DNA from: Sandaracinobacteroides sp039808025
GTDB taxonomy: Bacteria > Pseudomonadota > Alphaproteobacteria > Sphingomonadales > Sphingomonadaceae
DNA: 64,000 nucleotides
NCBI GenBank assembly: GCA_039808025.1
Contig: JBDHSK010000002.1
Coordinates: 248,001 to 312,000, forward strand
Direction: 5' to 3'
Shown piece by piece: positions 25,805 to 35,143 of this stretch. Each line of letters starts with the position of its first letter. Position 1 is the first letter of the stretch. The notes under the pieces are model-generated. The model searched no databases. It worked only from the letters and a program-made list of their open reading frames with translations, and was not told the DNA's origin. The position numbers and the translations under genes are program-made.

Positions 25805-28800
25805 TCACTCATATTCGCGGTGGTGACGCAGGTTGACGCTGGTTTTTCCCTGCGAGCTGACTTCGACGAACAGGCTCCACAAACGGCTGAGGGTGAGTTG
25901 CAGCGAAGTCAGGGTGTTGCCCTGAGAGTCGGTGATCACCTCGGCATAGATGTTACGGGTCAGGCGCTTGCCAACTGCAAGGCCGGCCCCCATGCCGTTG
26001 GCGGCATTATCGCCCACCAGTCGCAACCGGTCGAGACCCACCGACCGGCGGATCTTGCCCATGGTATCCACCCCTGACTGCAACCCGGCCACTGCTGTCG
26101 CCAGTTGCACCGCCTCGGTGACCGACAGGTCGGCAACCGACGTTCCAAACAACAGCCGCGAGAGAATTTCGTCTTCGGGCAGGGTTGGTGTCGAGGTGAA
26201 CCGCACTTCGGGACGGGAGGCCGTGCCGCCGATATTGACAACCGCAAGCACATCGGCGGCCTGTGTCTGCGCCTGGATGTCTATGGCGCTTTCCAGCGGC
26301 TGGCCATTGAACACGACACGTCCCCGGGTGATCTCGAAGTCGCTGCTCGCGAACACGAACTCGCCGCGTTGCAAGGTGGCGCTGCCGACGATCAGCGGAG
26401 TGCCGGCATTGCCCCTTACCCGCACGTCGGCTTCCCAGAAGCTGTCAAGCCCCATGCCTTCCACCCGGATGTTGTCGTCTGCCCGAACCCTGAGATCGAG
26501 TTTGAGATTGCTCGCCGAAATCCGCGGCTGAGGCTGGGCACTGACGATTTCGCCGTAGCGGCGCACCTTCAGTTGCGGCACCTCGCTGTTCTCAAGCTGC
26601 ACGATCTGAATACGCGCATCGTCGATCACCAGATTGCCCGACAGCGTGGCGGCGTTCAGGCGGCCCTGCAAGGTCAGCGGACCCGACATGGTGATGTCGA
26701 TCATGTCGGAATTGGCAAGCTTGGCCCGGTTAAGTTGCAGCTTCAGATCGACCTGCCGCTCGGCAGCCTCATCAAAGTTCACCCGTCCCGACCCGGTGAA
26801 GGTGCCGTTATGGGCCTTGCCGGTGAAACTGTTGAGAACAAGGGAACTGCCGGTGAAACTGCCATCGAGGTTCATGGTGGTCAGCTCGGTGCCGAGCATG
26901 GCGTTTCGATACACCATGTTCTGCCCGCGCACGATACCGGTGATGACCGGATCGGCGGGCGTCCCGGCGAGATCAGCCCCCAGCGCCAGCGACCCCCGCA
27001 ATTCCTGACCATCGAGCTGAACCAGCGCCCACAGCGGCTCGACCGGACCATTGAAGCGCACGCCACCCGACAGCTGGCCCGCCATGAACCGCTCGGCCGG
27101 TGTTTCCCCGGCTCCGGGGTCGACACGCACCACCAGCCGTCCCAGTTCATGGTTGTTGTAGGTCATCCGGCCACCGATCAGCAGCCGCTCTCCGTCGGAA
27201 TTGCCGGTTACCCGCAGATCGGTCGGGATGGTGAACCCGGTGACACCGGCCCGGCTCAGCCCCTTGATCGACAGATCGATGTTGCCAACCGGTATACGGC
27301 TGTCAGCAACCGGACGCAGATTGATCTGGCCATTGACCACGCCGCCAACGCCGGTATCAGCCGACAGGAAATCGACGATCGAGAGATCGACATCGCGCAA
27401 AACCAGCCGCAGATGGCTCGACTTGCCGATGCCGCCCGACATGTCCACCTGGCCCTTGGGCAGCAGCAGACGCATGGGCTTCAGTTCCCACCCGCCTTCC
27501 ACGCGGTCGATGCGGGCCGGGTGCTCCAGCCGCAACGGCAGCTTGCCAACTGTGCCATCGAGTGTGAACACATAGCCGTTGCCGACTGACTGGATGCGGC
27601 TGGAAGCGGCTATGGGGCTGCCATCACCCGATCGGCCCTTGGCGCTGACCACCGCCTGGCCGCCGCTGCCCACCAGATTGGCGGCTCCCTCAACTTCGGT
27701 CAGCACCACGCTTTCGCGCACCACGCCAGTCGCCCGGAAGCTGCCCTTGATCTCGGGATTTCCGGGGGCAAGCACCACTGTGAACCGCCCTGACCCCCTG
27801 GCAATGGAAACCGGCGGTTCGAGGGGGAGCCGGGCATTGATGGCGCTTGCCACCACGTCTGCGCGCTGCAGCCCGCCCTGATTGGCGAGATTGGCCCTGG
27901 CGGTCAGCCCGCGTCCCCCCACCAGCAACTGGCCCTCGAACGGCCCCTGTGCAGTACGGACCAGCCGGCCGCGCGCGCTCAACCCGGCGAACCCGGCGTG
28001 GCGGACATCGATGGTCAACGGCCTGCCATCACCGAACAGCAGGGTCGCCCGTGCATCGAGATCGCCTTCCGGACTGTTACCGGAGGCCCTGATGCCGATC
28101 CCGCCATTGGCGGGGGGGATATCCGCCACAAGGTTGGTGAGCCCAAACCCGAAACCGGGTTTGGGCATACGCAAGGTGGCAACTGGTGCGGCCGTAGTGC
28201 CCGACGCCGTCACGACGAGGGGGCCATATTGGCGACTGTTTCCTGCCGCATTCAGCGTGAACCGGCCATCTCCCGGGTTGAAACTGCCGGAAGCGTTGGT
28301 GAACTGCAGGTTGGGGCTGGTGAAAGAGACGCCCGTCACTTGCACCACGCCGCTGGCACCCAGCGAAAAGGCCCCACGAACAGCGGGTTTGCCCCCCAGA
28401 AACTCGCCGGCAGAGGCATTGGAAAGTGACAGCGCCCGCCCCTCGAAGGTGCCGGATGCCGTTGGCCGTTGCCCCGGAGCCATGGCCAGCTGCATCACCG
28501 CCCGGCCGCTGACCGTCCCCAGCTGCGGAACAGTGAACCGGGCGATGCCGGCATCGAGGCTGGCCGCCACACGCCCGTCAGCCTGCCGCTTGCCGCTGCC
28601 TTTCACGTTCAAGGCGCTGGTCACCAGAGTGGCCTGATCCAGCCGGGTGGCATCATCGCCTAGCACCAGCGTTGCCGAAAGCTGCGGGTTGGCTACCAGT
28701 GGCGCCAGATCAGCGGGAACGCCCACTACCCGTCTGGCGCTAGCCTCGAACGGAATGGTGAGCGGTTTCTTGCCGGTTGCCAGCAGCGCCTGGCCGCTGA

Positions 28801-30013
28801 CCATAAGGCCATCGGCACGCACCGCCCCGCCCTTGGCGGCAAAACGTATGGAATTGGCCGATACAGTCCACTTCAGCGGGTCTTTGAACATGGCGCCGTC
28901 CGCCGTCAGCGTCGCCTGTATGCCATCGCCGGAAAAATCAGGGTGCAGGGCCGAAGGCTGCTTCAGCACCGCCGTCAGCCGCACGCCGTCAAAGCGGTTG
29001 TTGGTGGCATCTACCTTGCCGCCGCCGGCAATACCAACGGCAGCCGATGTCGCCATCAGCTTCACATCGAACAGGTCGTCATCGCGGCTAAGGCTGACAT
29101 CGAGCTGGACATCGGGTTTCGTCAGCGCCGCCGTGCTCTCAGGCAGGAACGGGCCGGGGTTCACGCTTCCGCGCACCCGCAGATGGCCGCTCTCCATGTC
29201 GATCCCCAGTGTCGCCACCCGCACATGGCTGTCTGCCGTGCCGACGCCGGCGTTCAGGCGTCCGCGCCACGCCGTCCAGCTGCCATTGCCGTCGAGATCG
29301 AGCGTGACAGGGCCGTCGATCCCGGCAGCGGTTGCCAGCAGTCCGCCAACCGGGCCCTTCACATCGGCCTGAAGGTCGAAGCGGTCGTTATCTGGCTCGG
29401 CATCGAGCACCAGCATCATCCGGTCACCAGCTGCGGCCTGCGCCTCCATGTCGACAAGGGCCCGGCCCTTGCGGATGTCGATACGGCCGAAACTGCGGAT
29501 GATCTCCTCTCGCCCTAGCACTGGTTTTTCCAGCACCAGCCGCGCCAGATCGAAACGCCCGACATGAATATCGATATCGGGAAGCAGAGGTTCTTCAGGG
29601 TTGCGGGGGTTCAGATTCCACTTCCGCAGCATCCGTACTTCCGGGATGCTGATGGTATCGATATCCACCAGATTGCGGATGATCGGCAGCGGCCGCCAGG
29701 AAACCCTGGTCAGCGGCACCACTGCCAGTGGCCCATCGAGATCGTGAACCACCACATCGACGAGATCGAACTGCGAGAACAGGCTGCCATCGATACGCCC
29801 GACTTCAAAGCGAATGCCGGATTCCATCTGAACGCCGCTGCCCCTCGCAGCAACGAATGAGCGCCCGCCCGGAGTTTCGGCCAGCCACCAAAGCCCGGCG
29901 GGAACCGCCAGAAGCAACAGCCCCAGCAGCCCCAGAACCGCAAGGCCGAACCACCGCCACCAGCTGCGGGTGGTCAATGGCTCATCGCTGTTCAGAGCGT
30001 CATCCGCAACCAT
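25805..30013 (-). CDS. tamB: Translocation and assembly module subunit TamB
   Basis: A 1402-residue inner-membrane-anchored periplasmic protein. A single signal-anchor helix at about residues 20-45 (WFGLAVLGLLGLLLLAVPAG) is followed by a very long series of beta-rich repeats typical of AsmA/TamB/VPS13-like bridge proteins, and a C-terminal DUF490 domain (VRGNAGTPLIVGSATLQRGE, GTASRPEVRFTSTPTLPEDE). Such proteins span the periplasm and support outer-membrane protein insertion or phospholipid transport. It overlaps the tamA stop by one base, so the pair is made together. Confidence 0.93.
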   Translation of the reverse strand: MVADDALNSDEPLTTRSWWRWFGLAVLGLLGLLLLAVPAGLWWLAETPGGRSFVAARGSGVQMESGIRFEVGRIDGSLFSQFDLVDVVVHDLDGPLAVVPLTRVSWRPLPIIRNLVDIDTISIPEVRMLRKWNLNPRNPEEPLLPDIDIHVGRFDLARLVLEKPVLGREEIIRSFGRIDIRKGRALVDMEAQAAAGDRMMLVLDAEPDNDRFDLQADVKGPVGGLLATAAGIDGPVTLDLDGNGSWTAWRGRLNAGVGTADSHVRVATLGIDMESGHLRVRGSVNPGPFLPESTAALTKPDVQLDVSLSRDDDLFDVKLMATSAAVGIAGGGKVDATNNRFDGVRLTAVLKQPSALHPDFSGDGIQATLTADGAMFKDPLKWTVSANSIRFAAKGGAVRADGLMVSGQALLATGKKPLTIPFEASARRVVGVPADLAPLVANPQLSATLVLGDDATRLDQATLVTSALNVKGSGKRQADGRVAASLDAGIARFTVPQLGTVSGRAVMQLAMAPGQRPTASGTFEGRALSLSNASAGEFLGGKPAVRGAFSLGASGVVQVTGVSFTSPNLQFTNASGSFNPGDGRFTLNAAGNSRQYGPLVVTASGTTAAPVATLRMPKPGFGFGLTNLVADIPPANGGIGIRASGNSPEGDLDARATLLFGDGRPLTIDVRHAGFAGLSARGRLVRTAQGPFEGQLLVGGRGLTARANLANQGGLQRADVVASAINARLPLEPPVSIARGSGRFTVVLAPGNPEIKGSFRATGVVRESVVLTEVEGAANLVGSGGQAVVSAKGRSGDGSPIAASSRIQSVGNGYVFTLDGTVGKLPLRLEHPARIDRVEGGWELKPMRLLLPKGQVDMSGGIGKSSHLRLVLRDVDLSIVDFLSADTGVGGVVNGQINLRPVADSRIPVGNIDLSIKGLSRAGVTGFTIPTDLRVTGNSDGERLLIGGRMTYNNHELGRLVVRVDPGAGETPAERFMAGQLSGGVRFNGPVEPLWALVQLDGQELRGSLALGADLAGTPADPVITGIVRGQNMVYRNAMLGTELTTMNLDGSFTGSSLVLNSFTGKAHNGTFTGSGRVNFDEAAERQVDLKLQLNRAKLANSDMIDITMSGPLTLQGRLNAATLSGNLVIDDARIQIVQLENSEVPQLKVRRYGEIVSAQPQPRISASNLKLDLRVRADDNIRVEGMGLDSFWEADVRVRGNAGTPLIVGSATLQRGEFVFASSDFEITRGRVVFNGQPLESAIDIQAQTQAADVLAVVNIGGTASRPEVRFTSTPTLPEDEILSRLLFGTSVADLSVTEAVQLATAVAGLQSGVDTMGKIRRSVGLDRLRLVGDNAANGMGAGLAVGKRLTRNIYAEVITDSQGNTLTSLQLTLSRLWSLFVEVSSQGKTSVNLRHHREYE

Positions 30014-32169
30014 CAGAAGGCCTGCCCGATCGAGATATAGATGGCGAGCGGCGGATCGTGCGGACCGCGATTGATGGCGCGGGCGATATCGGCCCGCAGT
30101 GGCCCGAAACTGGTATAATAGCGCACCCCCACCCCGGCGCCGTAGCGGATATTGTGGAACGTGGGAGCCGGCCCATCGTTCACCGTCCCGGCATCGATGA
30201 AGGCAACAACGCCAAAACCATCGAACCGGTATCGCGCCTCGAAACTGGCCTCGACCAGCCCGCGCCCGCCCGCCGGATCGCCGGCCGGAGTCACCGGCCC
30301 GATGCTCTGGTAATCGAACCCGCGAACCGAGCCTCCGCCGCCGGCAAACAGCCGGCGGGTTGGCGCCACCGATTCCGTATCAGCACCAATAATGCTTCCC
30401 ACGCGCCCCCGAACCGCGAGGACCAGCGGATCACTCACCTGCTGGTAATAACTGCCATCACCGACGATCCGCGCGTAGGTGGCGTAATGCCCGCCCTGAC
30501 GTGAAATCTCCGGCGACACGGTCAACGCCAGCCGGTAGCCTTTCACCGGATCAAGCAGATCGTTCGACCGATCATAGCCGATGTTGAACGGCAGCGCTGC
30601 GATCAGGAAGTCGCGCTGCAGCTTCACGACAGCCGGGAACGTCTGCATGTCTTCGCGCTCGCGTGAGGCGATCAGCTCAAATCCGGCGCCCCACGTCCAG
30701 CGTTTCTGCCAGATCGGAGTCGAGGTGCGCTTGACATGGGCGCCAATCGCCACCTGGGTCGCTTCGTAGGCCGGCCTGTTGATATGGGCGACATCGAACC
30801 CGAGATCTAGCGTGCGATCGCGCTGTCGCCAGTTGCCAAAGGTCAGCTGTGCCGCCGCCCGCTGTTCCTGGGTACCCAGCACGGCGCGGGCGGTAAACAT
30901 GCCTTCAGGCTGCACCAGCGAGCGGTGCCGCCACAAGGCTTCAGCGCGAAACCCTTCGCCCGTTGAATAGCCGAGCTGTCCGATCAGCTGGCGTTTCGGG
31001 CCACGGTTGCCGATCACCTGGATGGCTGCAACCGCCCGGCCCTCGGAATCGCGCTCGCCGGTGTCGACCGTGGTAACCGTCACCCCACCGAACTGCTGGG
31101 TGGCAATCAGCGCCCGCCGGAAATCATCGACGAGCGCGGTATTGTAAGGCTCACCCTCGCTGAACCGGGCGATCACGCGGGCATGGCGATCATCGAACGG
31201 CCGGTATCCCACCATCTTGATGGGGCCGAACACCCCCGGCGGCCCGGTATCGCCTGTGAGGAAATAGGTGCCGGTCGGGGCATCCTTGTCGAGCACGACG
31301 TCACGGTTGCCGATTTCAGCAAACGGATAGCCCGATTCCAGCAGCTTTTTCAGAAGCGCGCCCTCGGCCTCCTCCACTTCAACGGCGCGAATGGGGTCAC
31401 CCACCCGCAGGCCGAATCCTTCGGCAAGCTCGGGCTTGTCGGAAGGGATGAGGTCAAGGGTGATCTGCCGCCAATGATAGCGTTCGCCCGGCGTGGCAAT
31501 CAGGTGCACGGTGGCCTTGTCCTCGGCAAGGGCCACCTCGGCATCGCTGGTGCCGCCATACCAGCCTTCCGAGAACATCAGCCGCTGCATCAGTAGCTTG
31601 TCGGAATTGGTGCGCGAGGCAATCTGGGCAGCGGTTGCTGTCTTGCCTTCGCCCTTGTGCAGTGCCGACAGGCGGCGGAAAGTCCCCTGTGTTCCGGTTT
31701 CCGCAAGCCCATCAACCGTCACTGAATAGCGAATGGCCGCCTGCACCACCTCCTTCAGGGCAAAGGTGTCGATAGGCGTAGGGTTGAAGGTCGCCAATGG
31801 CGGCAATGGCGCTGTCAATGCGGAATCGGTGGTGATTTCCGGAGGCAGGATAACTTGCCCGGCCGATTCCGCCGTCGGCATGTCTGCAGATGGCGGCAAT
31901 TCGGGAAGCGGCCCCAGCGCTTCGGGTGTCAATCGGTCAAGATGAAACAGCGCCTCGTCGGGAAGGTTCTCAGGCTCGGCTGATGGCGATAGCGGCGCCA
32001 TGATCTCCGCCGGCGCCGCTTTGGGGGTGGCCATATCCGTCGGTGGTTCGGCCGTGACCGGCCGTGGCGGGCCATCAGGCTCGTTGAACACCACCTGTGC
32101 TTGCGCACCGCCTGAAAACAGCAGAGCCGCGCAAACCGGCAGGCTGAAAAGGCGTATCGAGTGGTCCAC
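30013..32169 (-). CDS. tamA: Omp85-family outer-membrane protein TamA
   Basis: A 718-residue protein with a signal peptide ending near residue 24 (FSGGAQAQ), a Pro-rich segment of about 110 residues unusual for the family, POTRA domains at about 130-400, and a C-terminal 16-strand barrel with RRLFAGGGGSVRGFDYQ and a terminal Phe (SIGQAF). In the family TamA works with TamB in assembling outer-membrane proteins. Adjacency and a one-base overlap with tamB support the assignment. The extra Pro-rich stretch after the signal peptide could be a periplasmic spacer. Confidence 0.92.
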   Translation of the reverse strand: MDHSIRLFSLPVCAALLFSGGAQAQVVFNEPDGPPRPVTAEPPTDMATPKAAPAEIMAPLSPSAEPENLPDEALFHLDRLTPEALGPLPELPPSADMPTAESAGQVILPPEITTDSALTAPLPPLATFNPTPIDTFALKEVVQAAIRYSVTVDGLAETGTQGTFRRLSALHKGEGKTATAAQIASRTNSDKLLMQRLMFSEGWYGGTSDAEVALAEDKATVHLIATPGERYHWRQITLDLIPSDKPELAEGFGLRVGDPIRAVEVEEAEGALLKKLLESGYPFAEIGNRDVVLDKDAPTGTYFLTGDTGPPGVFGPIKMVGYRPFDDRHARVIARFSEGEPYNTALVDDFRRALIATQQFGGVTVTTVDTGERDSEGRAVAAIQVIGNRGPKRQLIGQLGYSTGEGFRAEALWRHRSLVQPEGMFTARAVLGTQEQRAAAQLTFGNWRQRDRTLDLGFDVAHINRPAYEATQVAIGAHVKRTSTPIWQKRWTWGAGFELIASREREDMQTFPAVVKLQRDFLIAALPFNIGYDRSNDLLDPVKGYRLALTVSPEISRQGGHYATYARIVGDGSYYQQVSDPLVLAVRGRVGSIIGADTESVAPTRRLFAGGGGSVRGFDYQSIGPVTPAGDPAGGRGLVEASFEARYRFDGFGVVAFIDAGTVNDGPAPTFHNIRYGAGVGVRYYTSFGPLRADIARAINRGPHDPPLAIYISIGQAF

Positions 32170-32305
32170 GGCTGCACAAAGCCAACAGACTCCTCGGGAA
32201 GCAAGGGGAAATCCGATGGCCGGTCACCACCAATTGTCAAAAAGCTGGAACTCCGGCGCTCGAATCGCTAGCGGGACGACCAGTCCTCAGCAAATGGAAT
32301 ACAAG

Positions 32306-32752
32306 ATGGCAGACAATCTCAGAATGACTCTGGAATCGGGTGACGTCGTCATCCGCCTGCGGCCCGACCTCGCCCCAGGGCATGTGGCGCGAATGATCGA
32401 ACTGGCCGACAGCGGCTTTTACGACGGCATCGTCTTTCACCGCGTCATTCCCGGTTTCATGGCGCAGGGCGGCTGCCCGCAAGGCCGCGGCACCGGCGGA
32501 TCCAGCCTGCCCGACCTCAAGGCGGAATTTTCCGCCGAACCGCATGTGCGCGGTGTCTGCTCGATGGCCCGCACCTCGAACCCCGACAGCGCCAACAGCC
32601 AGTTCTTCATCTGCTTCGATGATGCCCGCTTCCTTGATCGGCAATATACGGTTTGGGGCGAAGTCACCGAAGGCATGGACCTGATCGATGCACTCCCCAA
32701 GGGTGAGCCACCGCGCCAACCCGGCAAGATCGTGAGAATGCGCTCGTTCTGA
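32306..32752 (+). CDS. Cyclophilin-type peptidyl-prolyl isomerase
   Basis: A 148-residue cytoplasmic cyclophilin starting MADNLRMTLESG; an ATG at 32294 would add four residues. Active-site residues are recognisable in FYDGIVFHRVIPGFMAQGG and SMARTSNPDSANSQFFICF, and Trp in YTVWGEV. No signal peptide is present in the chosen frame. It is divergent from tamA across a 136-base gap in which no clear promoter was seen. It catalyses cis-trans isomerisation of prolyl bonds. Confidence 0.92.
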   Translation: MADNLRMTLESGDVVIRLRPDLAPGHVARMIELADSGFYDGIVFHRVIPGFMAQGGCPQGRGTGGSSLPDLKAEFSAEPHVRGVCSMARTSNPDSANSQFFICFDDARFLDRQYTVWGEVTEGMDLIDALPKGEPPRQPGKIVRMRSF

Positions 32753-32762
32753 GCGCCAGCCG

Positions 32763-33902
32763 TCAGTTATCCTGAGTGCGCGGCACCGGCTCCCGCGAGG
32801 GCCGAGGCGGTGGCGCCGGACGACTTGCAGCAACGGGCGCCATTCTTGGCGCCGCTGGCGCCGGTGATGCCATTCTTGGTGCAGCTGACGCCGGTGGCGT
32901 CATTCGTGGTGCCGCAGCAACCACGGGGGCAGCCCGTGGTGGCATCCGGTGGCTGGCAGCCGCCGGAGCACCTTGTGAGACAGCCTGCGAAGGCGGGCGA
33001 CGGCCGCCCGGCGCCCCCCAGTTACCACGATGGGCCGCCTGCCCATTCTGCCGGCTGACGGCACGGCCTGACTGCCAGCGACTGCCCCCGCGGTCTTCGG
33101 ACACATTGCCGTAAACCCGATCTTCCTGCGGCGGTCGGCCGATATTGCTGGGGGGCGGATCTTTCTGCCCGCCCGGGCGCGGTATCACGACCGGCCGATT
33201 GACCGGACGATCGGGGTCATTGTTCCATCCCGGGTGGCCGGGCCGGTCGGGGCGATCCGGGCGGTGGGGCCGATCAGGCCGATCAGGGCGGTCGGGCCGG
33301 TTGGGATGATCCGGACGGTGGGGCCGGTTGGGACGATAATATCCGGGGTAGCCTGGCCGGATGTATTGATAGAGGCCGGGGCGCCACAGATACATGTCCG
33401 GGGCGCTGATCCACCAGTCGCTGCCATAATATCCGTAATTGCTCCAGCCAATGGGCGGCATCGGCGCCCAGCTCGCATAGCCGTCACCCTGTTGCCAGTC
33501 GACCCAGGCCGGCGAGAAGTGGATGTCGGGCACCCAGAACCAGCCGAGGCGCGGGTCGTGCCCCCAGCGCCCATAATGATAGGTGGCCCAGCCAAACGGT
33601 TCCTGCGACATCCAGCGACGGCCATAGCGGTCGTTGCTCCAGTAGCCACGGCTGAAGGGCCGCCAGTTCGGCCCGATGCCGTTGGGGATGAACACCATCC
33701 CATAGGCCGGGTAATCGATCCAGCGCCCATAGGCCGACAACGGCCTGTAGAACATGTCGATGGACGGGGCGTCATGCCCCCACCACGGCACCGGCGCCGA
33801 TTGCGCATAGCGATAGGTTCCGGGCGCCTCGCTCCACATGTCGGTGGTGGCGCATCCCGTCAGCAGCAGGGCAGCGGGCAAAAGAGCAGCAAACCTGTTC
33901 AT
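32763..33902 (-). CDS. DUF6600-like lipoprotein with Arg-Pro-Asp triplet repeats
   Basis: A 379-residue protein starting MNRFAALLPAALLLTGC, a lipoprotein signal with the lipidated Cys at residue 17. Residues about 40-180 are very rich in Trp, Tyr and Gly, with repeated WxxYHYGRW and GWFWVPD-type units that match the DUF6600 type of surface protein. Residues about 190-225 are a run of RPD, RPH and RPN triplets, and the C-terminus repeats APRM every ten or so residues. It is probably anchored in the outer membrane with an extended, basic, disordered tail. The biochemical role is unknown. Confidence 0.8.
   Translation of the reverse strand: MNRFAALLPAALLLTGCATTDMWSEAPGTYRYAQSAPVPWWGHDAPSIDMFYRPLSAYGRWIDYPAYGMVFIPNGIGPNWRPFSRGYWSNDRYGRRWMSQEPFGWATYHYGRWGHDPRLGWFWVPDIHFSPAWVDWQQGDGYASWAPMPPIGWSNYGYYGSDWWISAPDMYLWRPGLYQYIRPGYPGYYRPNRPHRPDHPNRPDRPDRPDRPHRPDRPDRPGHPGWNNDPDRPVNRPVVIPRPGGQKDPPPSNIGRPPQEDRVYGNVSEDRGGSRWQSGRAVSRQNGQAAHRGNWGAPGGRRPPSQAVSQGAPAAASHRMPPRAAPVVAAAPRMTPPASAAPRMASPAPAAPRMAPVAASRPAPPPRPSREPVPRTQDN
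33228..33335 (-). repeat. In-frame 9-base tandem repeat coding for Arg-Pro-(Asp/His/Asn)
   Basis: About ten imperfect 9-base units encode the triplet RP(D/H/N) inside the lipoprotein gene. All length changes by whole units keep the frame, so the tract could expand or contract between strains. Confidence 0.85.
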
Positions 33903-34002
33903 GGCCGCAACTGTGCCGCAACAGTGGTGAATAGCAATTGAACCCACCATACAGCGATCTGTAAGCACCACTGGCAACTATTGCCGGTGGACCGGGGCAT
34001 TT

Positions 34003-35133
34003 TTAGCCGGTCAAACGGTCCTCCAGCCGCTGACAGTGCCAGTCGAGATCGCCATACCGGCTCTCAATCATCGAGATCCGCTTGAAATAATGGCCGGCCG
34101 CCAGCTCTTCGGTAATACCGATGCCGCCATGGGTCTGGATGGCCGCCTGCCCCAGCGCCCGACCGGCCCGGTTGATCTTGGCCTTGGCCTCGCTCACCCA
34201 GCGGGCGCGATCAGGCTCGTCGAGCCGCAGCGTCGCCATCAGTGTCATCGAGCGTGCCTGCTCCACCTCCATCAGCATGTCGACGAGCCGGTGCTGGATC
34301 ACCTGAAAATCACTGATCGGCCGCCCGAACTGCTTGCGCTGGCGGGCATAGTCCAGCGTCTGTTCGTGCAGCCGCTGCATCGCTCCGGTCGCTTCGGCAC
34401 AGACGGCCACGGTCGCGTGGTCGATCAGCTTCTCCACCAGATCCAGCGCCGCTCCCTCGGCCCCCAGCAAGGCGTTCTTCCCCAGCTTCACGCTCTCGAA
34501 GACAAGCTCAGCCGCCAGATAGCCATCTACCGTCAGGTAATCGCGGCGCACGATGCCGCTGGCGCCGGACTCGATCAGGAACAGCGAGATTCCCTCGCGA
34601 TCGAAGGTGCTTCCAGCGGTGCGCGCCGTAACCAGATAGTGGCTGGCACAGGGGCCGGCATCCACCACTGCCTTGTGGCCCGACAGCTGCCATCCGCCGT
34701 CAACAGCCTTTGCCACGGTCTCGACAGCCGCCGGGTTGTGGCGACCGCGTGGTTCGTAAAAGCCGGGGGCGATGATGGCCTTCCCCGAAAGCACATCGGG
34801 AAGCAGTGCCGACGCCGTATCGCCACCCGTGGCTGCCAGCGCCTGGGCGCCGATCACGATCGCCGGCACAAACGGTTCGTTGGCCAGCGCCCGGCCGAAC
34901 TCCTCCATCAGCACCATGGTATCGACGGGGCCGCCGCCAAGGCCGCCGGCATCTTCCGGAAGCGCCGCCCCCAGCACCCCCAGTTCGGTGGCCAGCGCCT
35001 TCCAGATGGCCGGGTCGCGGCCACTGGCCGAACGCAGCATGGCCTGGCGTTTCTCAAAGCCATAGGCATCGTCGAGGTAGCGCCGCAGGCTGTCCCGCAG
35101 CATCAGCTGTGTTTCGCTGAAATCGAAGTTCAT
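34003..35133 (-). CDS. Acyl-CoA dehydrogenase, second of a pair
   Basis: A 376-residue FAD enzyme of the acyl-CoA dehydrogenase family. It starts MNFDFSETQLMLRDSLRRYLDD and has the C-terminal helix bundle with ARQRKQFGRPISDFQVIQHRL and ALGQAAIQTHGGIGITEE. The middle domain is less conserved than in its partner, with VDAGPCASHYLVTAR where typical members show a WIT-like motif. It begins ten bases after the upstream acyl-CoA dehydrogenase. Such adjacent, unequal pairs often form an alpha2-beta2 enzyme acting on CoA thioesters of steroid or branched side chains; that is inference, and the substrate is unknown. Confidence 0.88.
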   Translation of the reverse strand: MNFDFSETQLMLRDSLRRYLDDAYGFEKRQAMLRSASGRDPAIWKALATELGVLGAALPEDAGGLGGGPVDTMVLMEEFGRALANEPFVPAIVIGAQALAATGGDTASALLPDVLSGKAIIAPGFYEPRGRHNPAAVETVAKAVDGGWQLSGHKAVVDAGPCASHYLVTARTAGSTFDREGISLFLIESGASGIVRRDYLTVDGYLAAELVFESVKLGKNALLGAEGAALDLVEKLIDHATVAVCAEATGAMQRLHEQTLDYARQRKQFGRPISDFQVIQHRLVDMLMEVEQARSMTLMATLRLDEPDRARWVSEAKAKINRAGRALGQAAIQTHGGIGITEELAAGHYFKRISMIESRYGDLDWHCQRLEDRLTG

Positions 35134-35143
35134 GATTGCCCCC

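Noticed and set aside
26105..27589. 494-residue plus-strand frame opposite tamB
   Set aside because: Antisense shadow in a repetitive beta-rich gene; no start signal.
33228..33335. Short tandem units considered as a CRISPR array
   Set aside because: Units are 9 bases, have no spacers and lie inside a coding frame.
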